58,729 nucleotides of DNA from contig CAZSHX010000021.1 of assembly GCA_964606895.1 (NCBI GenBank), positions 1-58,729 on the forward strand. The letters are read 5' to 3'. The position numbers and the translations under genes are program-made. Below, piece by piece: positions 1 to 8,518 of this stretch; positions within the stretch are counted from its first letter, which is position 1, and every line of letters starts with the position of its first letter. The notes under the pieces are model-generated. The model made no database searches, was not told the DNA's origin, and worked only from the letters and a program-made list of their open reading frames with translations. This DNA is from CAZSHX01 sp964606895 (GTDB lineage: Bacteria > Bacteroidota > Ignavibacteria > Kapaibacteriales > UBA2268).

Positions 1-61
1 TTTGCCGGACCTTTTTTTTTCGAGTGGTTTAAAATATTTTATCATAGGTGAAGATTTAGTT

Positions 62-103
62 GGGACAGAGGACATGGGACAGAGGACATGGGACAGAGGA
101 CAT
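62..103. repeat. 14-bp tandem repeat, three perfect copies
   Basis: The unit GGGACAGAGGACAT occurs three times head to tail (62-75, 76-89, 90-103) and then breaks down into a related sequence. Its purine-rich composition differs from the AT-rich surroundings. It lies in non-coding DNA with no believable gene on either strand. It may vary in copy number by replication slippage; no function is visible. Confidence 0.9.
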
Positions 104-270
104 GAGGAAGAAATAATATTAATATTTGAAAAAAGTGAAAAAGAAAATTGTTATTCTTACCTCATTCACATAGCAATAAATAATCATTAATTTCGTTTAT
201 TACTTTTGAATCCGTTCTTTGAAAGTTAGTCAATCTCAACCAAACCCATTCTTGGGAGGGCGGTAAGATT

Positions 271-406
271 TTGCATCTTTTGCATCTTTTTGCATACAAT
301 GATGCAACGGCTTAAAATTCGGTATATGAAATAATATCAATAGGTTAGATGAAAATATATTGCATTTTCTGTATAATTGTTTTGAAGATGCAATCATACA
401 ATTTGG
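271..406 (+). repeat. Dispersed double-hairpin repeat, copy A
   Basis: This copy starts with repeated GCATCTTT words and a foldable TTGCAT...ATGCAA segment. It continues through the conserved core AATATCAATAGGTTAGATGA and ends in a second TGCAT...GATGCAA segment. It shares 26 consecutive bases with copy D, about 48 kb away, and the same overall plan with copies B, C and E. It lies in the intergenic region before the first gene. The remaining bases up to 424 hold nothing else recognisable. Confidence 0.8.
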
Positions 407-424
407 ATTTTAATGCTGAAAAGT

Positions 425-1450
425 TTACCCTGTGGCAATATCTTTTAAATCTTTTTCATCGGGAATTTTCTTGATGTTTTCTCTCATGACGAAAAGTCCG
501 CCGACAATGACTTGTACCAGATAATTGATACCATGTGTAACAGTTGCATAAGCAAGTGCTTCTTCGGGTGATACTCCGTAAAGTCGTACCAAAGCAGTCT
601 GAATCAGAAAATGGTAAACACCGATTGCTCCGGGTGTTGGTGCAACAGTGAATCCAATGCCTGATATTACTATAAGAAGAATTGCGTCGTCAAAGCCAAG
701 TGCTTTTGTTACCTGAAAATTAAAAGAGAAAAACATGATATACATTGGAAATGTATAAAACAGCCAGATTCCGAGCGATTCGACGATAAGCCTGACATAT
801 TGCGAAGGTTGACGAAGAATTGTGAATCCAAGGATGAATCTGTCGAATATCCCTGATAGCTTTTCATAGAATTTTCCTGAAATCGGCTTTACGAAAATTC
901 TGAGCATTACCTTTACAAAAGGAGGATAGAAGCAGAAAATCAGAGCAACGATAACTATGCCTGTAGGAATAAGAATTTTTTCTATCTGAAGATTTGGAAG
1001 TGCCTGAACGAGTTGTTCCCGAAAGAAAAAGAAAATTCCTCCGAACAGCAATAATAATGTAATCAAATCAATTAAACGTTCGAGCATTATTGTTGCAAAA
1101 AGCATCGAAAAGGAAGTTTTTTCACGTCTTGAATAAACATAAGGTCTAAGGAATTCTCCTCCTCTGGGCAGAACATTGTTAAAAGCATATCCGACCATAA
1201 CGGCTGAAAACAAGTTCCATGTACCTTTTTTCCCTATAACAGGTTTGAGCATGGTATTCCAACGGTAAGCCCTAAGCCAGTGCGACAAAAGCATAATCGG
1301 AATTGTTATCAGGACCCAGTAATAATTGGCATTGACAATATACTGCCAAAGCTTTTGAAGGTCAACTCCTCGTGTTGTTAGCCACACCGAACCGATTACA
1401 ATCAGTATGGCAAGGGTGTACCTGAATAATTTCTTTTTGTTGTCGCTCAT
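425..1450 (-). CDS. Flippase-like lysylphosphatidylglycerol synthase TM-region protein (YbhN/AglD family)
   Basis: This is a polytopic inner-membrane protein of 341 residues with about eight hydrophobic segments. It carries the family signature NNVLPRGGEFLRPYVYSRRE (about residues 91-110) and a late APTPGAIGVYH motif. Relatives are annotated as flippase-like or UPF0104 proteins and are thought to act on lipids or polyprenyl-linked sugars; the substrate here cannot be read from sequence. The start chosen is the ATG at 1450 (MSDNKKK). An in-frame codon 23 residues upstream adds a hydrophobic stretch unlike family N-termini and reaches toward the neighbouring repeat element. There is no clear Shine-Dalgarno sequence. 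The OPT transporter gene upstream on the same strand is separated by that element. Confidence 0.8.
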   Translation of the reverse strand: MSDNKKKLFRYTLAILIVIGSVWLTTRGVDLQKLWQYIVNANYYWVLITIPIMLLSHWLRAYRWNTMLKPVIGKKGTWNLFSAVMVGYAFNNVLPRGGEFLRPYVYSRREKTSFSMLFATIMLERLIDLITLLLLFGGIFFFFREQLVQALPNLQIEKILIPTGIVIVALIFCFYPPFVKVMLRIFVKPISGKFYEKLSGIFDRFILGFTILRQPSQYVRLIVESLGIWLFYTFPMYIMFFSFNFQVTKALGFDDAILLIVISGIGFTVAPTPGAIGVYHFLIQTALVRLYGVSPEEALAYATVTHGINYLVQVIVGGLFVMRENIKKIPDEKDLKDIATG

Positions 1451-1503
1451 ATCGAAAATACTTTTATTTTGGGAAAATATATTTAGCAAATATATAAAAA
1501 AAA

Positions 1504-1638
1504 TTGGGAGTTGTCTCAAATATTATATTTTCTTGTCATTACCCCGAAAGAGGGAATCAGGCAGAAATATGAATTTTGGATTCCTGCATTGCAGAAATGA
1601 CAAAATTTATTCAATAATATTTTTGAGACAACCCCCAA
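1504..1638. mobile_element. MITE-like element with terminal inverted repeats
   Basis: The left end TTGGGAGTTGTCTCA (1504-1518) is matched by the reverse complement of the right end, TTGGGGGTTGTCTCA (1624-1638). The similarity continues inward through AT-rich sequence to TGTCATT on both arms. Inside is a second imperfect palindrome of the widespread TGTCATTnC...GGAATCC type. There is no room for a transposase. The GTTGTCTCA-type ends resemble termini of several insertion sequence families, so a non-autonomous derivative is plausible. The flanks are A-runs, so a target duplication cannot be assigned. Confidence 0.6.
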
Positions 1639-1647
1639 AAAGAAAAA

Positions 1648-3678
1648 TTACATCATAGCACTTGGAGGTGCAGGGTCTTCAGGTCTTCCGACATTTTTCA
1701 GCGGAACTTTAACCAGAACATAACCTACAACAATAAATACTATAAGACTAAGGAAGAACGTCGGATTTGCAAAGACAACCATTGATTTAAGGAAGTTATA
1801 ATTAATAACGGCAATCATTGCAAAAATCAATCCCATCAATGCTTCTCCGGCAATCAAGCCTGATGCCAGAAGAACTCCGGTGTTGCTCATTCTGCTGGTT
1901 TGAGCTTCATTCAGATTCTTTTTGGCAGAAATCTTGTCAAGTATTCCGCGAATTAAACCGCCGATGAATATTGCAAATGATGTTTCGAGTGGCAAGTACA
2001 TACCTACGCAAACAAGCATTGGGCTTTTGACTTTAACAAGGATTAAACCTATTGCCATCAAAATACCGACAATAATCAGGGGCCAAGCCATATCGCCGCC
2101 GACAATCCCTTGGGCAAGTATAGCCATCAATGATGCCTGAGGAGCGGGATAGTTCTTACCGCCAAGTCCTGTTCCACCGGCGATTATATCACTTTGATGC
2201 AAATAATAGAGAGGGAAGAACATAACAAGGGATGATAAAATAATGCCGAAAATATCTCCTAACTGCATTTTCCAGGGCGTACCGCCAAGTATATGACCAA
2301 CCTTCAAATCCTGAAGCATTTCGCCGGCAACCGCCGCCGCAACACAAATAACTGCCGCCACCCCTAATACCGCCGCAACGCCGGCTGTTCCTTTAACTCC
2401 GAGGGCAACCATGAGCAATGCCGCAACGATGAGAGTGGAGATGGTTAATCCGCTGATCGGGTTATTACTCGAGCCGATTAAACCAACGAGATAACCTGAT
2501 ACTGCCGCAAAGAAAAATCCGGCAACTATCATGACTATTGTTGCAACAATTGCCGCTCCAATATCGTGGCAGAAATATAAATAAATAAAGAAAGTAGCAA
2601 TTGCTGACAAGATAATTCCAATGAATACCCATTTGAAATTTAAATCTTTTTCAGTTCTGTCAACAGAAGTTCCGCCCGTTGCGGCTCTTTTAACATCACC
2701 CAAAGCTCTTGAAAGACCCTGACCGAGGCTCTTGCGCATTCTGAAAAGTGTGTAAGCGGCACTCATAAGCATTCCGCCGATAGCTATTGGTCTAACAATC
2801 TTTTTCCAGATTTCAATTGAAACACCAATCCAAGCCTGATCGTTCAGTATTGGAGTACCAGCCGCCTGCATTCCTGCGGCAATTTCCGGTCCCAAGAAAT
2901 ATAACAGCAGAGGAACAAATAAACCCCATGCAAGCAATCCGCCTGTGAAGTTCAGTGCCGCAAGATTCGGACCGATGATATAACCGACACCCATATAAGC
3001 AGGGCTGACACCGGGAGTGCTTAGAAGTGCACCGCCACCGGTATTAACAGCGGCGAATTTACCTAAAGCTAATTTCTTAGTGGCAAATGCAATGAAATAT
3101 TCCCATGATGATGCGAAAATCTGAACTTGTTTCAAAGCCTGAATTGCACCTCCAAGACCCATTGCCCAAAAGAGGAATTTTGCACCACTTCCGCCACCCT
3201 GACCGGCTTTGTGAATTTCACTTGCGGCAACAGATTCGGGGAAGGGCAGGTCTTTGTCTTCGACCATCACTCTACGTAAAATCGTAACAAACATAATACC
3301 GACAATACCTCCAACAAGCATAATCGCACTTGCTTCGAAGTAGTGCTGAACACTGTTGAATTCTGTCCAAATTCCTGCAATGAGAAAAGCAGGGATTGTA
3401 AAAATTGCACCCGCGGCAACCGATTCACCAATTGAACCGACGGTACGGGCAAAGTTTTCTTCGAGAATCGAACCTTTCATAATTCTTAAAAATGCCATGC
3501 CGATAACCGCCGCCGGATAGGTCGCGGCAATCGTCATACCGGCTTTAAGTCCAAGGTAAGCGTTAGCCGCACCAAGAACAACCGCCATAATAAGACCGAG
3601 AATCAAAGCACGCATGGTGAATTCCGCCATGTTTGAGTCTGCAGGCACAAAAGGAATGTGTCGTTTTACTTCTGCCAT
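1648..3678 (-). CDS. Oligopeptide transporter, OPT family
   Basis: This 676-residue integral membrane protein is of typical length for the bacterial OPT family. It starts with a short polar segment and then has more than a dozen hydrophobic, Gly/Ala-rich helices. Conserved-looking blocks include LGLKAGMTIAATYPAAVIGM early on, LPFPESVAASEIHKAG (about residues 145-160) and SSNNPISGLTIST in the middle. Family members move peptides or metal-chelate conjugates into the cell with protons. The start is supported by GGAG five bases before the ATG on the minus strand. The M20 dipeptidase lies 44 bp upstream on the same strand, so peptide uptake and cleavage may be co-transcribed. The exact substrate is unknown. 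Confidence 0.9.
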   Translation of the reverse strand: MAEVKRHIPFVPADSNMAEFTMRALILGLIMAVVLGAANAYLGLKAGMTIAATYPAAVIGMAFLRIMKGSILEENFARTVGSIGESVAAGAIFTIPAFLIAGIWTEFNSVQHYFEASAIMLVGGIVGIMFVTILRRVMVEDKDLPFPESVAASEIHKAGQGGGSGAKFLFWAMGLGGAIQALKQVQIFASSWEYFIAFATKKLALGKFAAVNTGGGALLSTPGVSPAYMGVGYIIGPNLAALNFTGGLLAWGLFVPLLLYFLGPEIAAGMQAAGTPILNDQAWIGVSIEIWKKIVRPIAIGGMLMSAAYTLFRMRKSLGQGLSRALGDVKRAATGGTSVDRTEKDLNFKWVFIGIILSAIATFFIYLYFCHDIGAAIVATIVMIVAGFFFAAVSGYLVGLIGSSNNPISGLTISTLIVAALLMVALGVKGTAGVAAVLGVAAVICVAAAVAGEMLQDLKVGHILGGTPWKMQLGDIFGIILSSLVMFFPLYYLHQSDIIAGGTGLGGKNYPAPQASLMAILAQGIVGGDMAWPLIIVGILMAIGLILVKVKSPMLVCVGMYLPLETSFAIFIGGLIRGILDKISAKKNLNEAQTSRMSNTGVLLASGLIAGEALMGLIFAMIAVINYNFLKSMVVFANPTFFLSLIVFIVVGYVLVKVPLKNVGRPEDPAPPSAMM

Positions 3679-3722
3679 AAAATCTCCAAAAGTTTATTAA
3701 TCAATTAATTAGTTATAAAAGT

Positions 3723-5096
3723 TTATTTTTGTTTAGCGAATTCGTCGAAAAATATTGCTGAAGTTTTGATGCCGCCAAAGAAATTATCCAAAGAATAATT
3801 TTCATTCGGCGAATGAATGTTGTCGCTCGGTAAACCAAATCCCATCAACACAGTCGGTGCATTTAAAACATTGTCAAATAATTCAACAATCGGAATTGAG
3901 CCGCCCTCTCTCATGAAAACAGGGTCAACATCAAATGCTTTTTTATAGGCTATTTTAGCGGCTTGAACGCCTGGACTGTCCATTGGAACGAGAACGGGAT
4001 TTCCGCCATGTAATATCTTAACTTCGGTTTTAACAGTAGGCGGAGAAATTTTCAACAGGAAAGCTGCAATTTTGTCGCAAATATCTTCATATTTTTGATG
4101 AGGAACAAGACGCATTGAAATTTTCGCAGTTGCACTTGTCGGTAAAATTGTCTTGGCACCTTCGCCTGTGTAACCACCCGAAATGCCGTTCAAATCCAGG
4201 GAAGGTCTTGCCCATGTTCTTTCAAGAGTTGTGTAGCCATATTCGCCGTTCACTCCGGCGACTTCCAAATCTGCACAATATTCGGCTTCATTGAATGGTA
4301 GTCTGAGAAATTCATTTCTTTCTACTGTTGAAAGCGGAATAACATCGTTGTAAAAACCCGGAATTGTAATCCTACCGTAACGGTCTTTCAGTTGAGCAAC
4401 CATCCAGCAAAGAGTGTTCAAAGGATTGTCAATACCTCCGCCAAAAGTTCCTGAATGAAGGTCTCTATTGGGTCCGGTAACGGTAACTTCCACATAGGAA
4501 ATTCCTCTTAGTCCGTAACATATTGAAGGTAATCCGGGGGCAAACCATTCAGTATCCGAAACGATAACAGTATCGCATTGCAATTCTTTTGCATTTTCGA
4601 TAATGAATTTGTCGAGGTTACTACTGCCGCATTCTTCCTCGCCTTCAAAAAGAAGAAGAATGTTACAGGGCAACGGAGTATTTGTTTTGAAATAAGCCTC
4701 AATAGCTTTTAAATGACAGAACAACTGTCCCTTATCGTCAGCAGTTCCTCTTGCCCAGATTTTCCCGTCGTGAATCTGCGGTTCGAATGGGGGAGAGTCC
4801 CATAATTCAAGCGGGTCAACGGGCTGAACGTCATAATGACCGTAAATCATTACATTTGGTGCTGTTTTGCCTGCTCCGTTCCATTTTGCAAGAACGATTG
4901 AATGACCTTCGGTGGGTACGATTTTAACGTCCTGAATTCCAATGTTCTTAATGTGTTCAACCAGCCAGTTAGCACATTTTTCCATGTCCGGTTTGTGCTC
5001 GGGAATACTGCTGATACTTGGAATACTTAAAAAATCAATAAGCTCGGTTTGGAAACCTTGCTTTTGTTTGTCAATGTAATTGAAAATCTGTTCCAT
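3723..5096 (-). CDS. M20/M25/M40 family dipeptidase
   Basis: This is a cytoplasmic di-zinc aminoacyl-dipeptidase of 457 residues with no signal peptide. Visible metal and catalytic motifs are YGHYDVQP (His87, Asp89), ARGTADDKGQ (Asp120 as bridging ligand), the acidic EGEEECGS block at 151-158 with the catalytic Glu, and RDLHSGTFGG (His214) in the dimerisation/lid domain. A late NIHSPNE supplies the last ligand. The length and the PPFEP motif place it with carnosinase-like and DapE-like dipeptidases rather than carboxypeptidase G2. It precedes the OPT transporter on the same strand, which fits hydrolysis of imported small peptides. Specificity cannot be assigned. Confidence 0.9.
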   Translation of the reverse strand: MEQIFNYIDKQKQGFQTELIDFLSIPSISSIPEHKPDMEKCANWLVEHIKNIGIQDVKIVPTEGHSIVLAKWNGAGKTAPNVMIYGHYDVQPVDPLELWDSPPFEPQIHDGKIWARGTADDKGQLFCHLKAIEAYFKTNTPLPCNILLLFEGEEECGSSNLDKFIIENAKELQCDTVIVSDTEWFAPGLPSICYGLRGISYVEVTVTGPNRDLHSGTFGGGIDNPLNTLCWMVAQLKDRYGRITIPGFYNDVIPLSTVERNEFLRLPFNEAEYCADLEVAGVNGEYGYTTLERTWARPSLDLNGISGGYTGEGAKTILPTSATAKISMRLVPHQKYEDICDKIAAFLLKISPPTVKTEVKILHGGNPVLVPMDSPGVQAAKIAYKKAFDVDPVFMREGGSIPIVELFDNVLNAPTVLMGFGLPSDNIHSPNENYSLDNFFGGIKTSAIFFDEFAKQK

Positions 5097-5183
5097 AATA
5101 TTTTTTCAAATATGTTAAAAAATAGTTGGATAATAAAACTGCAATATAATTACTTAATTTGAGAGATTAAAACTTTAAAATAA

Positions 5184-5221
5184 AAAAAAGCCGTATGACA
5201 TGAAAATCATACAGCTTTTTT
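5184..5221 (-). terminator. Rho-independent terminator of the lipoprotein gene
   Basis: A hairpin pairs 5184-5198 with 5207-5221. The core is GTATGA/TCATAC, followed after one C/A mismatch by GC and an A/T run; the loop is eight bases. It lies just after the stop of the minus-strand lipoprotein gene, and the A-run on the plus strand becomes the U-tract of that transcript. Confidence 0.8.
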
Positions 5222-5238
5222 CTTAAATAAGAATTCGT

Positions 5239-5754
5239 TTACTGGCCTTCAAGTGGAGTTGTGGGAGCTGTTGCTTTATTGGTAATTCCAACAATTCCTG
5301 ATAATATCCTCCAATTGCCGCCTTCTTTTTTCAAAGTTCTTGCAATCCTAAGAAATAATTTTTCAGTTTTTCCTCCTTTGTAAATAGTTGCGGGTAAACC
5401 ATAAATAATTGATGCGAACGAACCGAATTTGTCCACTTCGATATATGAATCTACGATATCACCGTAAACCATCTGGTCATAAGAAGCAAACTGATCGGTT
5501 ACAACTTTCTTGTACTGCTGTAGGGATGTGATGACTTCAGCGGAATCCGTTCCGAAGAAATGGATGTTTTCCGATAGCGTTGGAACAACTCCTGCAAAGT
5601 TCTTTTCCTGGAATGCTTTGTTATAAGATTTGAGCATGCTTATAATTGCATCCTTTTCCTTGAGAATCTCTTCCTGAGTTAATTCCTCGCAGGTTCGACC
5701 GCAGGAATAAAACATCAGGACCGCCGGCAAAAAGAGTAGTAAAAATTTCTTCAT
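5239..5754 (-). CDS. Lipoprotein with SnoaL/DUF4440-like fold
   Basis: This small exported protein of 171 residues has a lipoprotein signal peptide: a basic start, a hydrophobic stretch, and a lipobox ending in Cys18 (MFYSC). The mature part has the alternating helix/strand pattern of NTF2-like proteins: a helix around IISMLKSYNKAFQEKNFAG, a strand with IHFFGTDSAEV, and a final Trp-containing WRILSGIVG strand. That assignment rests on pattern only. AGGAGGA six bases before the ATG supports the start. The gene has its own terminator and is divergent from the small gene at 5986. Such proteins have varied roles, so no function is proposed. Confidence 0.7.
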   Translation of the reverse strand: MKKFLLLFLPAVLMFYSCGRTCEELTQEEILKEKDAIISMLKSYNKAFQEKNFAGVVPTLSENIHFFGTDSAEVITSLQQYKKVVTDQFASYDQMVYGDIVDSYIEVDKFGSFASIIYGLPATIYKGGKTEKLFLRIARTLKKEGGNWRILSGIVGITNKATAPTTPLEGQ

Positions 5755-5924
5755 ATAGTTCCTCCTAATTAGATGTTACAGAAAGTATTCTTTAACTACA
5801 AATTTCAAAATACAAAATGAAGAAATATTTGTTAAAATACAAATATTATTTTCAATTTGAAAAAATATTTTCAAAATAATTACATTTTTATCGAAAATAT
5901 GTCCTATATTTGAATAAATTGCTT

Positions 5925-5940
5925 TGGTATATTAATTGCT
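5925..5940 (+). promoter_or_regulatory. Sigma-54 promoter (-24/-12)
   Basis: The sequence TGGTATATTAATTGCT fits TGGYAYRN4TTGCW at every position, with GG and GC separated by exactly ten bases. Transcription would begin near 5951, about 35 bases before the ATG of the small gene at 5986. It is one of four such sites in the window; the other three precede flagellar or flagellum-adjacent genes. Confidence 0.65.
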
Positions 5941-5985
5941 ATTCTTATTTTTGATAAGATTTTTTGATAGAAAACAGGAAGAAAT

Positions 5986-6336
5986 ATGAAAGTCAGCGAA
6001 ATAACTTCGACAGTAACCAATAACATTGACACTAAGGAATTACGCCCTGTGTCGGCTAAGGTGAAGAATGTCCAAAAAGATGAATCTGCCAAGAAGGATA
6101 ATACTGTTATTAATCCCTGGCAGAAGAATATTCTACTTCAGGCTATTGATTTATTGGAGAATAGTATGCAAACGGATAATAGTCACCCATTAAGCAGGGC
6201 GGATTACCGACCAATTGATTCTTTTCAGGAAGCAATGGTGGAAGTGAAATTCCTCAAAAACCCCAGCTTCAAATCAGAGGCATCCCAGGCTCAGGCAAAT
6301 ATTAATGCAAAAGACATAGCTTATTTGTTTTCATAG
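5986..6336 (+). CDS. Small protein with flagellin-like C-terminal tail, sigma-54 controlled
   Basis: The 116-residue protein has no signal peptide or membrane segment. I do not recognise a named family. The first 45 residues are polar and probably disordered, followed by a helix-forming stretch (WQKNILLQAIDLLENSM). The last residues, AQANINAKDIAYLF, resemble the C-termini of the two flagellins in this window (AQANQNPSSYLQL and TQANANPQAFLQL), the part of flagellin that forms the D0 helix and binds the chaperone FliS. A sigma-54 promoter lies 46 bases upstream, and AGGAAG precedes the ATG. A flagellar role, such as export regulation or a FliS or filament partner, is inferred. It ends about 100 bp before cmk. 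Confidence 0.7.
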   Translation: MKVSEITSTVTNNIDTKELRPVSAKVKNVQKDESAKKDNTVINPWQKNILLQAIDLLENSMQTDNSHPLSRADYRPIDSFQEAMVEVKFLKNPSFKSEASQAQANINAKDIAYLFS

Positions 6337-6367
6337 AAATTTTTTTAATGCTTTTCCAAAAATACTT

Positions 6368-6426
6368 AAACAGAATTTCCGGTTAATTCGTTAAAGCGAA
6401 TGTGTGATTCTGTTTGTTGAATTTTT
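6368..6426 (+). terminator. Possible terminator or structured leader before cmk
   Basis: AAACAGAAT (6368-6376) pairs with ATTCTGTTT (6407-6415). Inside this is a second hairpin, ATTCG-TTAAAG-CGAAT (6386-6401). A run of six Ts follows at 6422-6427. It could end the small upstream gene's transcript or form an RNA structure in the cmk leader. The long outer loop lowers confidence. Confidence 0.4.
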
Positions 6427-6439
6427 TAAATATTATCCC

Positions 6440-7114
6440 ATGAAGAAAATTATCATTGCTATAGATGGTCCAGCAGGTTCCGGCAAAACTACCACAGCAC
6501 GGGAGCTTGCCCGAATGCTTAACTATATATATATTGACACCGGTGCTATGTACCGTGCAGTTACCTTAGCCTGGCTCAGAGAAAAAACTGAACTTACCGA
6601 TGAAAATCTTTGTAATCTGATGAGCAGAATTTCGGTTGAATTGAATCTTGTTAACGGCAGTCAGAAAACCTTTCTGAATGGCGAAGATGTTAGTGATGCA
6701 ATCCGTCTTCCTGAAGTAACCAAATTTGTAAGTCCCGTTAGTGCCGTTGGGTGCATTCGGGAAAAATTAGTTGACATGCAGAGAAACCTCGGCAAATCGG
6801 GCGGAGTGGTTCTTGACGGCAGAGATATCGGAACTGTTGTTTTCCCGCAGGCAGAACTTAAAATCTTTCTTGTTGCATCAATCGAAGCAAGGGCAAAAAG
6901 ACGTACAGCCGAGCTTATTGAAAAAGGTATCGAAACAAATTCAGCAGAATTGTCCGAACAACTTCTTGCAAGGGATGCTTACGATAGCTCCAGAAGTCAC
7001 AGCCCATTACGTAAAGCAGAAGATGCAATCCAAATTGACACTTCCGATATTACCATCGAGGAACAAACCCGGCTTGTTTACCAAATGGCAATGGAAAAAA
7101 TCCATCAATCCTAA
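6440..7114 (+). CDS. cmk: Cytidylate (CMP/dCMP) kinase
   Basis: Phosphorylates CMP and dCMP with ATP in the cytoplasm, feeding CTP and dCTP synthesis. The 224-residue length is normal for the long bacterial form. The P-loop GPAGSGKTT is at residues 10-18, followed by IDTGAMYRAVTLAW. Further on are the NMP-binding/lid motif LDGRDIGTVVFP and the RDAYDSSRSHSPLRKA segment typical of Cmk. The ATG at 6440 (MKKIIIAIDGP) is chosen because it places the P-loop where the family has it; the longer reading frame adds 12 non-conserved residues. The gene stands alone on the plus strand ahead of the complex I operon. Confidence 0.97.
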   Translation: MKKIIIAIDGPAGSGKTTTARELARMLNYIYIDTGAMYRAVTLAWLREKTELTDENLCNLMSRISVELNLVNGSQKTFLNGEDVSDAIRLPEVTKFVSPVSAVGCIREKLVDMQRNLGKSGGVVLDGRDIGTVVFPQAELKIFLVASIEARAKRRTAELIEKGIETNSAELSEQLLARDAYDSSRSHSPLRKAEDAIQIDTSDITIEEQTRLVYQMAMEKIHQS

Positions 7115-7475
7115 AAATTCTAATCATTACGGTTATTCTTTGGTTAGCCTAAATAATGAATAGTATAACAACTTATTCTTTTCTTAGTTAATCGCATTAC
7201 ATGAAAATCGTTTTTGTATAAAAAATGTTTTCCGTATAAAGAACCATTCAAAATATATTTTTAATGTTTTACATTTCATTGAGTTTAAAATATTTCCCCA
7301 ATATTTTTCCTAAGTGTAAAGTGTCCAAAATTAACTTTCAATTAAATTTTTTTCATTTTCCATGAAACTAAATGAAAAAAAATACTTTATTTCTCTTTAC
7401 TTTTTTTTAATTTGGCAACTTGTAAGATTGCAAAAATGAATTAAGTAGTAATTTTGAATAAATGAGCGGTTTAGT
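7115..7475. other. Intergenic region before nuo, possible promoter only
   Basis: This 361-bp AT-rich spacer has no credible gene. Near its right end TAATTTTG (7449-7456) fits the Bacteroidota -7 pattern TAnnTTTG, with a partial TTG match about 18 bases further upstream, so the nuo promoter could be here. No terminator for cmk is evident. Confidence 0.35.
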
Positions 7476-7895
7476 ATGGTAACCAATGAGTTGACCGAAT
7501 TTGGAATGATATTGTTGTTCTTTATTATCGGTTTTGTCTTCGTCGGAGTCGGACTTCTTGCCTCGGCAGTTGTCAGACCAAGCAAACCCAATCCTATCAA
7601 AAACTCAACCTATGAGTGCGGAGAGCTTCCCATAGGTCCACCTTGGATTAAATTCAACATCAGATTTTATGTCGTAGCGTTGGTTTTTCTTCTCTTCGAT
7701 GTAGAAGTTGTTTTTCTTTTGCCTTGGGCAGTGATTTTCAAACAGCTTGGCTGGTTTGCATTTATCGAGATGATTGTTTTCGTCGTCATCCTTCTTGCAG
7801 GACTTGCTTATGTTTGGGTTAAAGGAGATTTGGACTGGGAAAGACCAAAACCAATAATACCGGTTTTGAAAGATTTAGTTACAACAAAACAGTAA
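7476..7895 (+). CDS. nuoA: NADH-quinone oxidoreductase subunit A
   Basis: First gene of the complex I operon. The 139-residue membrane subunit has three hydrophobic helices and the conserved YECGELPIG loop after helix 1, plus FDVEVVFLLPWA in helix 2. In complex I this loop contacts NuoD and NuoH at the quinone entry site. Length and order match the family. The next gene, nuoB, begins 35 bases downstream. The C-terminal tail after WERPKP is somewhat longer than in many NuoA proteins. Confidence 0.97.
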   Translation: MVTNELTEFGMILLFFIIGFVFVGVGLLASAVVRPSKPNPIKNSTYECGELPIGPPWIKFNIRFYVVALVFLLFDVEVVFLLPWAVIFKQLGWFAFIEMIVFVVILLAGLAYVWVKGDLDWERPKPIIPVLKDLVTTKQ

Positions 7896-7930
7896 TATTC
7901 ATTTTTAGATGAACAAATAAGGATTGAACA

Positions 7931-8470
7931 ATGGGATTCTTAAATAGATTAAATGACCCTTATGATGCAGACGGCATTATTCTGGGAACTGTAGAAGACC
8001 TGCTGAATTGGGGAAGAGCTCGTTCGGACTGGTATCTTCACTTCGGGTTGGCATGTTGTGCTATTGAGTTCATGGCAATGAATGCCTCCCATTTCGATTT
8101 CATGCGTTTTGGAACAATTCCGAGAGCAACCCCAAGACAAGCCGATTTTATTATGATAACGGGAACCGTTACTCTGAAAATGGCTGACAGGATTAAAATC
8201 CTATACGAGCAAATGGCTGAACCTAAATATGTAGTCTCGGTCGGTTCATGCTCAAATTGCGGCGGACCATACTGGGAACATGGTTATCATGTACTTAAAG
8301 GAGTTGACAGAATTATCCCAGTTGATGTTTACATCCCCGGGTGTCCTCCCAGACCTGAAGCATTTCAGGACGGTATGATTAAGCTTCAGAAGATGATTAT
8401 GGAAGAAGAAATTTTCAAAAAAAGAAAAAGACTTGAAAAAGAAATCGAAAATGAGATTATAACTGTTTAG
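7931..8470 (+). CDS. nuoB: NADH-quinone oxidoreductase subunit B
   Basis: Carries the terminal [4Fe-4S] cluster N2 that passes electrons to quinone. The four expected ligands are visible: the adjacent Cys42-Cys43 in LACCAIEFMA, Cys108 in GSCSNCGG, and Cys139 in PGCPPRPE. FGTIPRATPRQAD is also conserved. At 179 residues it is of ordinary length, with a charged Lys/Glu-rich tail. It lies between nuoA and nuoC in the usual order. Confidence 0.98.
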   Translation: MGFLNRLNDPYDADGIILGTVEDLLNWGRARSDWYLHFGLACCAIEFMAMNASHFDFMRFGTIPRATPRQADFIMITGTVTLKMADRIKILYEQMAEPKYVVSVGSCSNCGGPYWEHGYHVLKGVDRIIPVDVYIPGCPPRPEAFQDGMIKLQKMIMEEEIFKKRKRLEKEIENEIITV

Positions 8471-8518
8471 GTTTTTTTATTATCAGAATTTAATATCTTA
8501 AATATAGAATAGATTATT

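Noticed and set aside
2..190. Open frame of 62 codons at the window start
   Set aside because: It is mostly the translation of the 14-bp tandem repeat and AT-rich spacer, with no domain or ribosome site.
1407..1658. Plus-strand open frame over the start of the flippase-like gene
   Set aside because: It runs through the MITE-like element and antisense to a clear gene; the protein has no family character.
6771..7163. Frame of 130 codons inside cmk
   Set aside because: Out-of-frame shadow of a conserved enzyme; no sensible protein features.
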